From Sphingomonas sp. PAMC 26605 (GTDB taxonomy: Bacteria > Pseudomonadota > Alphaproteobacteria > Sphingomonadales > Sphingomonadaceae): a stretch of DNA of 64,000 bases. Of the stretch, positions 1 through 8,258 are shown one piece after another. Made by a program: the position numbers and the translations under genes. The stretch lies in contig NZ_JH584241.1 of assembly GCF_000241485.1 (NCBI RefSeq), forward strand, positions 2,267,936 through 2,331,935, given 5' to 3'. Each line of letters begins with the position of its first letter. Positions within the stretch are counted from its first letter, which is position 1. The notes under the pieces are model-generated. The model made no database searches and had not been told where the DNA came from. It saw only the letters and a list, made by a program, of their open reading frames with translations.

Positions 1-422
1 CAGCTCTTGCGGTCAAGGACGACGCCGTACAGTTCCATGCGGTGGTCGACGAGGCGGAAGCCCAGCCGTTCGGCGATCGCCTTCTGCAACTGCTCGAGTT
101 CGGGATCGACGAATTCGATCACGTTTCCGGTCTCGACGTCGATCAGATGATCGTGATGCGCCTCGGGCGCGGGCTCGTAGCGCGAACGGCCATCGCCGAA
201 ATCGTGGCGGTCGAGGATGCCGGCTTCCTCGAACAGACGCACCGTACGGTATACGGTCGCAATCGAGATGCCCGGGTCGATCGCCGACGCGCGCTCATAG
301 ACCTTTTCGACATCGGGATGGTCTTCGGCATCGGACAGGACACGCGCGATGACGCGGCGCTGGTCGGTGATGCGCAGCCCCTTTTCGGCGCAGAGGGCTT
401 CAAGATCGATATGACGCGGCAT
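1..422 (-). CDS. fur: Fur-family ferric uptake regulator, C-terminal end cut by the window edge
   Basis: Metal-dependent repressor of iron-uptake genes. The 140 visible codons begin MPRHIDLEALCAEKGLRITDQRR, a typical Fur N-terminus. The winged-helix segment with IATVYRTVRLFEEAGI follows, then the regulatory His cluster EAHHDHLIDVETGNVIEF, and the reading runs on to the edge at ELYGVVLDRKS. Full Fur proteins have about 140 residues, so only a few codons should be missing. The ATG at 422 is the natural start because the family alignment begins there. It lies downstream of mucR on the same strand, in what looks like a housekeeping gene block. Family assignment is firm; whether it senses Fe or another metal (Zur, Mur) is not proven, but the sequence favours Fur. 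Confidence 0.93.
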   Translation of the reverse strand, partial: MPRHIDLEALCAEKGLRITDQRRVIARVLSDAEDHPDVEKVYERASAIDPGISIATVYRTVRLFEEAGILDRHDFGDGRSRYEPAPEAHHDHLIDVETGNVIEFVDPELEQLQKAIAERLGFRLVDHRMELYGVVLDRKS

Positions 423-499
423 CCGCCCGATGTAGGCGCTTCAGGCTTGTTGCGAAAGGGGATAGTGAGTCGCAACAAGCCGGTTCGCCGGCGGTGCGG

Positions 500-523
500 G
501 CCCCTCCCCGGCAGGGGAGGGGC
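500..523 (-). terminator. Perfect GC hairpin after mucR
   Basis: Two 10-base arms (500-509 and 514-523) of G/C-rich sequence pair perfectly around a GGCA loop, 10 bases beyond the mucR stop. No T-run follows on the minus strand, so it could be a weak or Rho-assisted terminator or an mRNA-stabilising hairpin between mucR and fur. Confidence 0.45.
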
Positions 524-533
524 GGTCCTTGGA

Positions 534-956
534 TTAGCGTGCAGCGACCTTGCGGCGCTTGGTGCCAAGCCCGATCTTCTTGGCGAGCGTGCGGCGCTGC
601 TCGGCATAATTGGGAGCGACCATCGGGTAATCGGCGGGAAGATTCCACTTCGCGCGATATTGCTCCGGGGTCATCTGGTAATGCGTCATCAGATGACGCT
701 TGAGCATCTTGAGCTTCTTGCCATCCTCGAGGCAGACGATGAAGTCGGGCTTGATCGAGGCGCGTACCGAGACAGCGGGTTCCTGCTTGACGGTTTCGAC
801 GGGAGCCGGGCCGCCAAGACCCGTCAGAGCACCGTGAACGTTTGCGATCAGTACCGGAAGATCCGAAACCGCCACGCTATTGTTGCTGACATGGGCGGCA
901 ACGATGTCGGCGGTTAGCGTTATCAACGTCTCCTGCAGTTCGTCCATTACGTCCAT
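534..956 (-). CDS. mucR: MucR/Ros family zinc-finger transcriptional regulator
   Basis: A 140-residue DNA-binding protein of the alphaproteobacterial MucR/Ros family. These proteins silence or tune exopolysaccharide, motility and cell-cycle genes. The C-terminal half carries the characteristic one-finger motif: [18 protein letters not shown], then [15 protein letters not shown] with the second His, then the basic tail [13 protein letters not shown]. The start at MDVMDELQ (956) is preceded by GAAAGGA at good spacing; a longer upstream reading lacks the family look. Given the large polysaccharide locus in the same window, MucR is a plausible regulator of it, but that is inference only. Confidence 0.93.
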   Translation of the reverse strand: MDVMDELQETLITLTADIVAAHVSNNSVAVSDLPVLIANVHGALTGLGGPAPVETVKQEPAVSVRASIKPDFIVCLEDGKKLKMLKRHLMTHYQMTPEQYRAKWNLPADYPMVAPNYAEQRRTLAKKIGLGTKRRKVAAR

Positions 957-1063
957 AATAATCCTTTCACCCCAACACAGGCGGCTACCACATCGCGCCT
1001 CACCGCGGCCTATCGGCGCTCCATTCTCGCGACGCAAGCACGAATAAGCGGATGACAAAAGAG

Positions 1064-1537
1064 TTAAGCCAGTGTTCGGCGATATGTCAGCGCGTCGTAA
1101 CTCTGTCCGCCATGTCCGCGATAGTAGTCGCTGCGCCGCCCGACCATCATAAAGCCTTCGGAACGATACAATTTAATCGCATCGTTGTCGCTGCGGACCT
1201 CAAGGTGGACACTGCTCGCGCCGTGCGATCGAGCATCCGCAAGAACCGCGCGCAATACTGCTGCGGCGACCCCGCGACGGCGCAAGTGCGGCGTGGTCGC
1301 GAGCAGCAACAGTTCGGCTTCGTCGAGAACGCGCCGCGATAAAGCGAATCCGGCGGCTTCGTCATTAACTTCGGCGATCGTCAGCCACACCCCGGGCATC
1401 GCCATCAGGCCGAGCACTTGATTGTGCGTCCAGGCTTCGCCGAAGCGGGGATCGAACGCCGCCTGCATGATCCGGTCGACGCTCGTCAGGTCCGCAACGC
1501 CGCCGCCGCGCAGCGCAATGCCGACGGTTGCGCTCAT
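1064..1537 (-). CDS. rimI: Ribosomal-protein-S18-alanine N-acetyltransferase (GNAT)
   Basis: A 157-residue GNAT acetyltransferase expected to acetylate the N-terminal Ala of ribosomal protein S18. The acetyl-CoA binding segment is visible in [20 protein letters not shown] (R-R-G-V-A/G type loop), followed by the C-terminal strand with [22 protein letters not shown], which is typical of RimI. Its ATG overlaps the tsaB stop by four bases (ATGA), indicating translational coupling; tsaB-rimI is a widespread pair. The call rests on both sequence and neighbour. Confidence 0.9.
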   Translation of the reverse strand: MSATVGIALRGGGVADLTSVDRIMQAAFDPRFGEAWTHNQVLGLMAMPGVWLTIAEVNDEAAGFALSRRVLDEAELLLLATTPHLRRRGVAAAVLRAVLADARSHGASSVHLEVRSDNDAIKLYRSEGFMMVGRRSDYYRGHGGQSYDALTYRRTLA

Positions 1538-2157
1538 ACGGGGGTGACAAGCGGTTTGGCGTCGGGGGCGCGCCCGTAGATCGGCGTCGGCGCGAGCAGC
1601 CTCCATTGCGGCGGCAGGGAGATGGCATCGGCGGCGTCCGGCAAGCTCGCGGTGCCGCTTATGCTGGGATCGAGCGCGGCGAGGAAGCGCACCCCGGTGC
1701 CGATCGCGCTATGCCCGTCGAGCGCGACGAGCGCCGCCTCGGGGCGGAGCGAGACGAAGGGACCCGTCTCGCGAAAGGGCATCGCAAAGCCTTGCATGAA
1801 GACCTCGCCATGCCCGCCTTCGAGAATGATCGCAAGATCATCGGTCGCGCCGGCGGCGAAAGCAGCGGCGGCGAGCAAAGAGAGCGAGGAATAGCCCGTC
1901 AGCGAAGCGCCCCAGCCGAGCGCGAGCCCGCGCGCCGCGGCGACTCCGACGCGGATTCCGGTGAAGCTGCCCGGGCCGCAATCGACCAGGATCGCGGCGG
2001 CGCGGCCACCCGCGGGCAAGCTCGCAATCATCGGGATCAGCCGCTCGGCATGGCCGCGCCCGACGACTTCGTGCGCGCGGGCGACGACCGTGCCGGAGTC
2101 GATTAGCGCGACCGAGCAGGCAGCGGTCGCGGTTTCGATGACGAGGGTGCGCGGCAA
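1534..2157 (-). CDS. tsaB: tRNA threonylcarbamoyladenosine biosynthesis protein TsaB
   Basis: A 207-residue protein of the ASKHA fold that partners TsaD in making t6A37 in tRNAs that read ANN codons. The N-terminal strand is LVIETATAACSVALID, and the family signature GPGSFTGIRVGVAAARGLALG is intact. Translation must start at TTG (2157), five bases after the upstream nitroreductase stop, since no ATG is available before the first conserved strand. It is part of the run nfu, rutE-like, tsaB, rimI and overlaps rimI. Confidence 0.93.
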   Translation of the reverse strand: MPRTLVIETATAACSVALIDSGTVVARAHEVVGRGHAERLIPMIASLPAGGRAAAILVDCGPGSFTGIRVGVAAARGLALGWGASLTGYSSLSLLAAAAFAAGATDDLAIILEGGHGEVFMQGFAMPFRETGPFVSLRPEAALVALDGHSAIGTGVRFLAALDPSISGTASLPDAADAISLPPQWRLLAPTPIYGRAPDAKPLVTPV

Positions 2158-2162
2158 GGGCG

Positions 2163-2750
2163 TCAGGCGAGCGTGTTGAACTTTTCGAACGCCGGGCGGG
2201 GCAGGCGGCCGAAGATCGTCGCGGGGTCGCCGTAGCCGAGCGTGGCGATGAAATTCGTCGTGATGCCGGGCGTATCGGCGAAGAACGCGGCATCGACCGC
2301 GGGGCCGTCAAACCCCGACATCGGCCCGGTATCGAAACCGAGCGCGCGCGCTGCGATCAGGAAATAGGCGCCCTGCAGCGTCGAGTTGCGGAAAGCAGAC
2401 TCGGCGCGGCCGTCTTCGCTCGCGAACCATGGCCGCGCATCGACATGCGGGAACAGCTCGGGAAGGTGATGGTGGAAATCGCGATCCATCGCGATGATCG
2501 CCGTGACCGGCGCCTTGCGCACCTTGTCGGCGTTCGAATCCGAGCAGCAGGCGGCGAGCTTGGCTTTCGCCGCATCGCTGGTGCACCAGACGAAGCGCGC
2601 GGGCAGCTGGTTGGTCGCGGTCGGGCCCCATTTCATCAGGTCCCAGATCGCGTGCAGATCTTCGGCGCTGACCGGCTGATCGGTATAGCCGTTATAGCTG
2701 CGGGCGTTGCGGAAGATTTGGTCGAGCGCGGCGTCGTCGATCGGGGACAT
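2163..2750 (-). CDS. RutE/HadB-like malonic semialdehyde reductase (nitroreductase family)
   Basis: A 195-residue FMN flavoprotein of the nitroreductase superfamily. It closely resembles RutE, the putative 3-hydroxypropanoate dehydrogenase of pyrimidine breakdown. Diagnostic stretches are ARSYNGYTDQPVS, DLMKWGPTATNQLPARFVW, FPHVDARPWF and ARALGFDTGPMSGFDG, all landmarks of the RutE subfamily. No other rut gene is nearby, so the physiological substrate here is uncertain and the protein may act as a general semialdehyde or nitro reductase. It lies between nfu and tsaB with only a few bases on either side, so it is co-transcribed with them. Confidence 0.88.
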   Translation of the reverse strand: MSPIDDAALDQIFRNARSYNGYTDQPVSAEDLHAIWDLMKWGPTATNQLPARFVWCTSDAAKAKLAACCSDSNADKVRKAPVTAIIAMDRDFHHHLPELFPHVDARPWFASEDGRAESAFRNSTLQGAYFLIAARALGFDTGPMSGFDGPAVDAAFFADTPGITTNFIATLGYGDPATIFGRLPRPAFEKFNTLA

Positions 2751-2752
2751 GC

Positions 2753-3325
2753 TCAGACCGCTCGCACTTCGGTGACTTCGGGCACGTAATATTTGAGCAA
2801 CTGTTCGATGCCGTTCTTAAGCGTCGCGCTCGACGACGGGCAGCCCGCGCACGCGCCCTGCATCGCGAGGAACACTTTGCCCTTGTCGAAGCCGCGATAG
2901 ACGATGTCGCCGCCATCGTTGGCGACTGCGGGGCGGATGCGCGTCTCGATCAGATCCTTGATCTGCGAAACGATGTCGGCATCGGCGGGATCGTCATCGA
3001 ACGAGTCCTCGGCCGGCACCGCGATGCCGCCGGCATTGCCGGGGATGAACAGCGGCATGTTGGCGCTGAAATGATCGAGCAGCAAGCCGAGCACGTCGGG
3101 CTTGAGCGCCGACCAATCGACCCCCGCCGCGGCGGTGACCGAGACGAAGTCGCGTCCGAAGAACACGCCTGTCACATCGCCCAGCCCAAACAACGCGTCG
3201 GCAAGCGGGGAGGCCTCGGCTTCCTCGGGCGTGACGAAGTCGCGGGTGCCCGCTTCCATCACGATGCGGTTGGGCAGGAATTTGAGCGTCGCCGGGTTGG
3301 GCGTGGTTTCGGTCTCGATCAGCAT
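2753..3325 (-). CDS. NifU-type Fe-S cluster scaffold/carrier protein (Nfu)
   Basis: A 190-residue Fe-S carrier with the usual two domains: an N-terminal Nfu_N domain starting MLIETETTPNPATLKFLPNR and a C-terminal NifU domain. The latter carries the cluster-binding CXXC motif in GACAGCPSSSATLKNGIEQLL. It should hand [4Fe-4S] clusters to client enzymes. I set the start at 3325 because relatives begin with MLIETE or MFIQTE; an in-frame ATG at 3334 would add three residues. It heads the minus-strand block and ends two bases before the nitroreductase ATG. Confidence 0.93.
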   Translation of the reverse strand: MLIETETTPNPATLKFLPNRIVMEAGTRDFVTPEEAEASPLADALFGLGDVTGVFFGRDFVSVTAAAGVDWSALKPDVLGLLLDHFSANMPLFIPGNAGGIAVPAEDSFDDDPADADIVSQIKDLIETRIRPAVANDGGDIVYRGFDKGKVFLAMQGACAGCPSSSATLKNGIEQLLKYYVPEVTEVRAV

Positions 3326-3432
3326 GCGTGCCATGTGGCGCGCGCGTGCGGCGGGTGCAAGGGTTGATCTGGGGTCGATATGGAAACGCTGGGGTGCTGG
3401 CGGTCGCGGCATTCCGCCGCTATCTACGCCAG

Positions 3433-6342
3433 ATGATCTCGCCCTCGCGTATGACGCGCTTCACCTTTGCTTCCCTTCTTGTCCTGGGCGCCGTGCCACA
3501 GGTCGTCGCGCAGACCGCGCCCGCGCAGCCCGCGCTGCGCACCGCTAATGCGCCGGTCGACCCGCAGAGCGCGATCGCGAGCCGCGATGCCTGGCTCTAC
3601 AAGGGCAGCGACATCACGCCCGATCCGGCGTGGCATTTCGGGACGCTCAAGAACGGCCTGCGCTATGCGGTGCGCAAGAACGGCGTGCCGCCCGGGCAAA
3701 TCTCGATGCGCGTGCGGATCGACGCGGGGTCGCTCTACGAGACCGATCCCGAGCGCGGCTTTGCGCATATGATCGAGCATCTCTCGTTCCGCGGCTCGCA
3801 ATATGTCCCCGATGGCGAGGCCAAGCGGATCTGGCAGCGGATGGGGACAACCTTCGGCTCGGACACCAATGCGCAGACAACGCCGACGCAGACGGTCTAC
3901 AAACTCGATCTGCCGAGCGCGACCGAGGCGGGGATCGACGAGAGTCTCAAGATCCTGTCGGGCATGGTTTCCAACCCCAACATCACCCCGACCGCGCTCA
4001 ACGCCGAGCGTCCCGCGGTGCTCGCCGAGCAGCGCGAGCAGCCCGGGCCGCAGGTGCGCGTGATCGACGCGCTCAACGCGACCTTCTTCGCTGGGCAGCC
4101 GCTCGCCGACCGCTCGCCGATTGGACACGTCAAGGAGCTCGAGGCGGCGACCGCCGAGACCGTCCGCACCTTCCACGACCGCTGGTATCGCCCCGAGCGG
4201 ACGCTCGTTGTGATCGCGGGCGATTTCGATCCGGCCAAGCTCGAGGCGATGGTCGCGAAGAATTTCGGCGGGTGGAAGGGCATCGGCCCCAATCCCGCCG
4301 ATCCCGATTTCGGCAAGCCCGACCCCAAGCAGACCACCACCAAGGCGGTGGTCGAGCCCGGCATTCCGACGCGGATCGAAATGGCGATCGTGCGGCCGTG
4401 GCAGTACAATGACGACACGATCGTGTTCAACCAGAAGCGCCTCGCCGATTTCATCGCGCTCGCGGTGATCAACCGGCGGCTCGAGACGCGCGCGCGCTCG
4501 GGCGGCAGCTATATCGCGGCGGCGGTGCGGCTCGACGACACGTCGCGCTCGGCCAACGGGACCTTCGTGACGATCCTGCCGGTCGGCTCGGCATGGGATC
4601 CGGCGCTCAAGGACGTCCGCGCTGTGATCGCCGATGCCCAGGCCTCGGCGCCGACCAAGGCCGAGATCGAGCGCGAACTCGCCGAGCAGCGCGTGTCGTT
4701 CAAGACGCAGGTCGACACCTATCGCGCCGAGGCGGGCTCGAAAGAGGCCGACGACATGGTCCAGGCGCTCGACATTCGCGAGACGACGACCTCGCCTGCG
4801 GTGATCCAGGGCGTGTTCGAGGATGCCGAGAAGAAGGGCTTCTTTACCCCCGACAAGATCCTCGCGGCGACCAAGCGGCTGTTCGAGGGCACCGCGACGC
4901 GCGCGCTGATCTCGACCCCGACCGCCGAGCCGGGGCTCGAGACGACGCTCGCTAATGCGCTCAAGGTCGACGTCAAGGGCAAGGTGGGCAAGCGTGCGCG
5001 CCAGTCGAACGTCACCTTCGCCAATCTGCCCAAGCTCGGGCCACCCGCGACGATCCTCTCGAACACGCCGATCAAGGAGTTCGAGATGCAGGAATACAAC
5101 CTGTCGAACGGCGTGCGCGTGCTGGTCTATCCGACGACGTCGGAGGACAGCCGCGTCTATGTCCGCGTGCGCTTCGGCGCCGGGTACAATGCGCTGCCGT
5201 CGAACAAGGAGACGCCGGCCTGGGCGGCGGATCTCGCGCTCACCGCAGGCGGGATCGGCAAGCTCAACCAGGGCGATCTCGACGCGCTGACCTCGGGGCG
5301 GCGGATCGGGCTCGATTTCGGGATCGACGAGGATGCCTTCACCTATAACGCGCTGACCTCGCCGACCGATCTCGACGACCAGCTGAAGCTGATCGCCGCC
5401 GCGCTCTCCGCCCCGGCGTGGGATCCGGCACCGGTGCTGCGCGCGCGGGCGGTGGCGGTGTCGTCTTATGCCGGATCGAACTCTTCCCCGACGGGTGTGC
5501 TGTCGCGCGATCTCGATCGCCTGCTGCGCGATGGCGATCCGCGCTGGGGCACGCCGAGCCTCCCCGCGATCCAAGCGACCACGCCCGCCGCGTTCCGAGC
5601 CTTGTGGGAGCCGCTGCTAAAGACCGGGCCGATCGAGGTGATGGTGTTCGGCGACGTCAAGGCCGAGGTCGCGATCGCCGCGGTGCAGAAGACGCTCGGC
5701 GCGCTGCCGCCGCGCGCCGCCGCGACCGCGCTGACCCCGCCGCCGCATTTCCCGGCGCACAATACGACGCCGGTCACGCTGACGCATGACGGCCCCGCCA
5801 ACCAGGCGGCGGCGGTGATCGCCTGGCCGACCGGGGGCGGCGTCGCGGGCTTGAGCGAGGCGCGGCGGCTCGAGGTGCTCGCCGCGATCTTCAGCGACCG
5901 GCTGTTCGACCGGCTGCGCAGCCAGGCGGGGGCGAGCTACAGCCCCAACGTGTCGAGCGACTGGCCGACCGGTTTCGCGAGCGGCGGCAAGCTCGCCGCG
6001 ATCGGCCAGGTCGCGCCCGAGAACATCCCGTTGTTCTTCAAGCTCTCGCGCGAGATCGCGGCCGAGCTGGTATCGACGCCGATCGATGCGGATGAACTGA
6101 AGCGGACGATCGGGCCGATGCAGCAATCGATCCAGCGCCAGTCGACCGGCAATCAGTTCTGGATGAACCAGCTCGACGGCGCGAGCTATGATCCGGCGCG
6201 GATCACCGCGCTGCTGCATCTCTATTCGGATATCTCGAACCTCACCGCGGCGCAGTTGCAGGAGACGGCAAGGAAGTATCTGCGGCCCGACAAGGACTGG
6301 ACGCTGCAAGTGGTGCCGAAGGCGGGTGACGCCAAGAAATAG
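3433..6342 (+). CDS. Secreted M16-family zinc metallopeptidase (two-domain, insulinase type)
   Basis: A 969-residue exported peptidase. After a signal peptide (TRFTFASLLVLGAVPQVVAQ) comes the first M16 domain. Its inverted zinc motif H-x-x-E-H is in GFAHMIEHLSFRG (codons 3766-3780), with the usual downstream Glu in NAERPAVLAEQREQ. A second, catalytically inactive M16 half starts near EFEMQEYNLSNGVRVLVYPT. The domain architecture and length fit periplasmic sphingomonad M16 proteins. The start is uncertain: ATG 3433 or 3451 (the latter just before the signal peptide core); neither has a good Shine-Dalgarno. It is divergent from nfu, with about 107 bp between the chosen starts. The substrate is unknown. 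Confidence 0.92.
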   Translation: MISPSRMTRFTFASLLVLGAVPQVVAQTAPAQPALRTANAPVDPQSAIASRDAWLYKGSDITPDPAWHFGTLKNGLRYAVRKNGVPPGQISMRVRIDAGSLYETDPERGFAHMIEHLSFRGSQYVPDGEAKRIWQRMGTTFGSDTNAQTTPTQTVYKLDLPSATEAGIDESLKILSGMVSNPNITPTALNAERPAVLAEQREQPGPQVRVIDALNATFFAGQPLADRSPIGHVKELEAATAETVRTFHDRWYRPERTLVVIAGDFDPAKLEAMVAKNFGGWKGIGPNPADPDFGKPDPKQTTTKAVVEPGIPTRIEMAIVRPWQYNDDTIVFNQKRLADFIALAVINRRLETRARSGGSYIAAAVRLDDTSRSANGTFVTILPVGSAWDPALKDVRAVIADAQASAPTKAEIERELAEQRVSFKTQVDTYRAEAGSKEADDMVQALDIRETTTSPAVIQGVFEDAEKKGFFTPDKILAATKRLFEGTATRALISTPTAEPGLETTLANALKVDVKGKVGKRARQSNVTFANLPKLGPPATILSNTPIKEFEMQEYNLSNGVRVLVYPTTSEDSRVYVRVRFGAGYNALPSNKETPAWAADLALTAGGIGKLNQGDLDALTSGRRIGLDFGIDEDAFTYNALTSPTDLDDQLKLIAAALSAPAWDPAPVLRARAVAVSSYAGSNSSPTGVLSRDLDRLLRDGDPRWGTPSLPAIQATTPAAFRALWEPLLKTGPIEVMVFGDVKAEVAIAAVQKTLGALPPRAAATALTPPPHFPAHNTTPVTLTHDGPANQAAAVIAWPTGGGVAGLSEARRLEVLAAIFSDRLFDRLRSQAGASYSPNVSSDWPTGFASGGKLAAIGQVAPENIPLFFKLSREIAAELVSTPIDADELKRTIGPMQQSIQRQSTGNQFWMNQLDGASYDPARITALLHLYSDISNLTAAQLQETARKYLRPDKDWTLQVVPKAGDAKK

Positions 6343-6554
6343 CGGCGCTTATTGCGAACGGTCGCAACTGGCTTGACTCGATTGACCCCTGGACGTGGTG
6401 TTTACAGTGGCGATCGTTTCCGTTTCTGTACGAATACGTGCACGAATGCCGACGATTTCAAAGAGCGTCATGCCTTATAGCATAACGAGGGTCTTGTAGG
6501 ACAGAGCCATGTCGCACGAGGACTATGACGAGAAGCTGCCCTTCATCGCCGGTC

Positions 6555-6820
6555 GCCCCGGCGGGAGCCGGGGCCGCTAATGGCTTGGTGGGCGGCCCGA
6601 CACGGAGAGGGAGGCCCCGGCCTCCGCCGGGGCGACGGTTGCTGGGGAGTGCTGCTCCCTTTCGACGCTTGCCGTTCTGCTCTCGATTGAGCGTGCCCAT
6701 CGGCCCGATAGCAGGCAGTCGGCTTTCAGAAAGGGCGATCGCGCTGGCGGCGCTCGAACGGCGATAGTCGGTGGGGAGCGGCCCTAACGCATAACCGTCG
6801 CCCCGGCGAAGGCCGGGGCC
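6555..6820. repeat. Three REP-like GC hairpins (GCCCCGGC...GCCGGGGC family)
   Basis: Near-identical palindromes occur at 6555-6574, 6613-6633 and 6800-6820. Each has 8-9 base arms around a 3-4 base loop and a flanking GTCG or CGAC. A decayed fourth copy is at 6858-6880. Orientation alternates. This is the layout of REP/BIME elements mobilised by RAYT-type transposases; no such transposase is in the window. Confidence 0.75.
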
Positions 6821-6960
6821 CCCCCTTGATGTCCAGCCGCCCGCCAGCCCATCCCAAGGCCCCGGCTTCCGCCAGGGCGACGGCCGAGGCTATGTCTGAG
6901 TTTGGTGGTCAGTCGGCGTTGCGGCAACGACGGTCGAGGCGGAATGTCTTGAAACCCGTC

Positions 6961-7053
6961 CGTCATTCCCGCGCAGGCGGGAATCCATTAGCACCGGCCG
7001 CCCTGTGCTGCGCAATCAGCCAGTATGGATCCCCGCCTTCGCGGGGATGACGG
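6961..7053. repeat. Inverted pair of a second REP-like hairpin family
   Basis: ATTCCCGC-GCAG-GCGGGAAT (6965-6984) and ATCCCCGC-CTTC-GCGGGGAT (7029-7048) are variants of one hairpin. Their flanks are CGTC...CCAT for the first and ATGG...GACGG for the second, so they lie head to head about 45 bp apart, as in a BIME. The motif is the common CGTCATCCCCGC-type extragenic repeat of Proteobacteria. Confidence 0.75.
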
Positions 7054-7143
7054 CCGGGGGGCCTTTTAAAGGCGGCCCGCGATACCCCAGACTGAACGGC
7101 GAAAATTGGTGGGAAGCGGAAGATCCGCTGCTAGGCGGAAATA

Positions 7144-7479
7144 CTAAGACACCCGACGTTCTGGTTCGACGTCCTCATCGAACACCGCTCGGCTCTGGCG
7201 ATCAACGCGGAAATGACCAATCAGGCTTGAGCAAACAGCTTGGCCGGGCAAGCAAGGACGGCTGGCGTGAGCTTCGAAAAAGAAACTGGTCTTGTCAGCG
7301 TGATCGAGTCTCAGAACAGCGTCTGACCCGTTTTGATTAGCCGAATGGCTCAGCCTTTGCCGGGCGACAGCAAGCACCTCTCGACGACCATCGATTTTGG
7401 TCAAAGTCGGGAACGCGACAGCGGCCGAGCCGCAGACTAACCCCGCGGCGGTTAGGCTGAGCAAGAGACCCGAACGCAT
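7144..7479 (-). CDS. Small secreted protein of unknown function
   Basis: A 111-residue protein I do not recognise. It starts MRSGLLLSLTAAGLVCGSAAVA, a clear Sec signal peptide with a likely cleavage after AVA, followed by FPTLTKIDGRREVLAVARQRL. The mature part holds two Cys (RPCLPGQAVCSSLIG) that could form a disulfide. The ATG at 7479 has an excellent GGAGG at five-base spacing, which is the main reason to accept it as real. It is isolated between repeat-rich spacers, so the context gives no functional clue. Confidence 0.6.
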   Translation of the reverse strand: MRSGLLLSLTAAGLVCGSAAVAFPTLTKIDGRREVLAVARQRLSHSANQNGSDAVLRLDHADKTSFFFEAHASRPCLPGQAVCSSLIGHFRVDRQSRAVFDEDVEPERRVS

Positions 7480-8258
7480 ATTAGCCTCCATAACCAGCTG
7501 CGTCCGCTTTTAGGATGGTTGGCGGAGCCTTCAAACGGCAATCTTTGGTCGAAGGCGGCTCGACCGCTTTCGCGCTTGATAGCCGCCAGTCAGCTATCGG
7601 GCCAAAAAGGGGACCGGGGGAAATCGACCCGTTGACGACGGTCCGCCGTTCTGCCCCCGCCCTCGAACCGGTCGCTTCCGGCGGACATGGGGCCGGGCTT
7701 CATTCAAAAAGTGATGAACGCGGGCGACTTTATCTTCGCGGATGGGAGCAGACTGTAGGCAAAGGGCTTTAGATCCCGGAAGCATGAAACGACGGGCGTC
7801 TCGCCTGCCTGAAACGGGCGAGACCGGGGCGCGGCGCGCACGTGGCACCTGGCGCGAGGGACGGCACGATGCCGCGTCTTGGCCGCTGAAGCCGAAGGCT
7901 CACCGAATCGTCTGCGGCAGCGCCCCGCGACTGTCCGTGCGATCGCCGCTTCCCGAGCGTGGCCGGCCCGCGCTGGCGACTACCGACTGGGGCACCGCCA
8001 TGTGGCTTCGGTTGTGCACGCGACCGAGCGCCCACCGGATTTCAAGCGCTCGCGATCGCGGCACAGCGCGCGGGCGAGCCGACCCGACCGCCACCGTGCC
8101 TGTGCGAGGTCGTCCATGGACGTGGTTGCCGCTTGCGCGGGCGCGGACACGCCCGCATTCTCCGCCGATGACGCGATTTCCTCTCGAACGCTCAAGCACA
8201 TCGCGTGGCGCCGATGGCTAGGCACCCGATCGTCGGCAGGAGCGCGCTATCCGCTGAC
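7480..8258. other. Spacer without a convincing gene
   Basis: Roughly 780 bp before the lasso exporter. Overlapping frames on both strands are open by GC bias but are Arg/Pro-rich and lack recognisable domains or good ribosome binding sites. A short stretch near 7590-7600 (GCTATCGGGCC) recurs in inverted form near 6702-6712. I see no RNA gene or terminator that I can defend. Some of it may be the 5' region of the exporter gene. Confidence 0.5.

Larger units (their letters stand above)
6343..7143. other. Gene-poor spacer with repeated extragenic elements
   Basis: About 800 bp with no convincing coding region. It contains the hairpin repeats listed separately and a second imperfect direct repeat: 6756-6781 and 7094-7119 agree at 22 of 26 positions by eye (core GAACGGCGA...GGTGGG.AGCGG). 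Short reading frames here are rich in Arg/Pro/Gly and follow the palindromes, so I read them as non-coding. The region looks like an accumulation site for small mobile repeats downstream of the peptidase gene. Confidence 0.6.

Noticed and set aside
3424..5574. Long antisense open frame under the M16 peptidase gene (minus)
   Set aside because: It mirrors the codon bias of the real gene; its product is Arg-rich with no domain, and the plus strand has a full family match.
6551..7053. Hairpins as a CRISPR array
   Set aside because: Repeats are palindromic, differ between two families and are unevenly spaced, with no uniform spacers or cas genes.
7742..8221. 159-codon plus-strand frame before the exporter
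   Set aside because: Arg/Pro/His-rich without similarity or good ribosome site; overlapping frames on the other strand are equally open.
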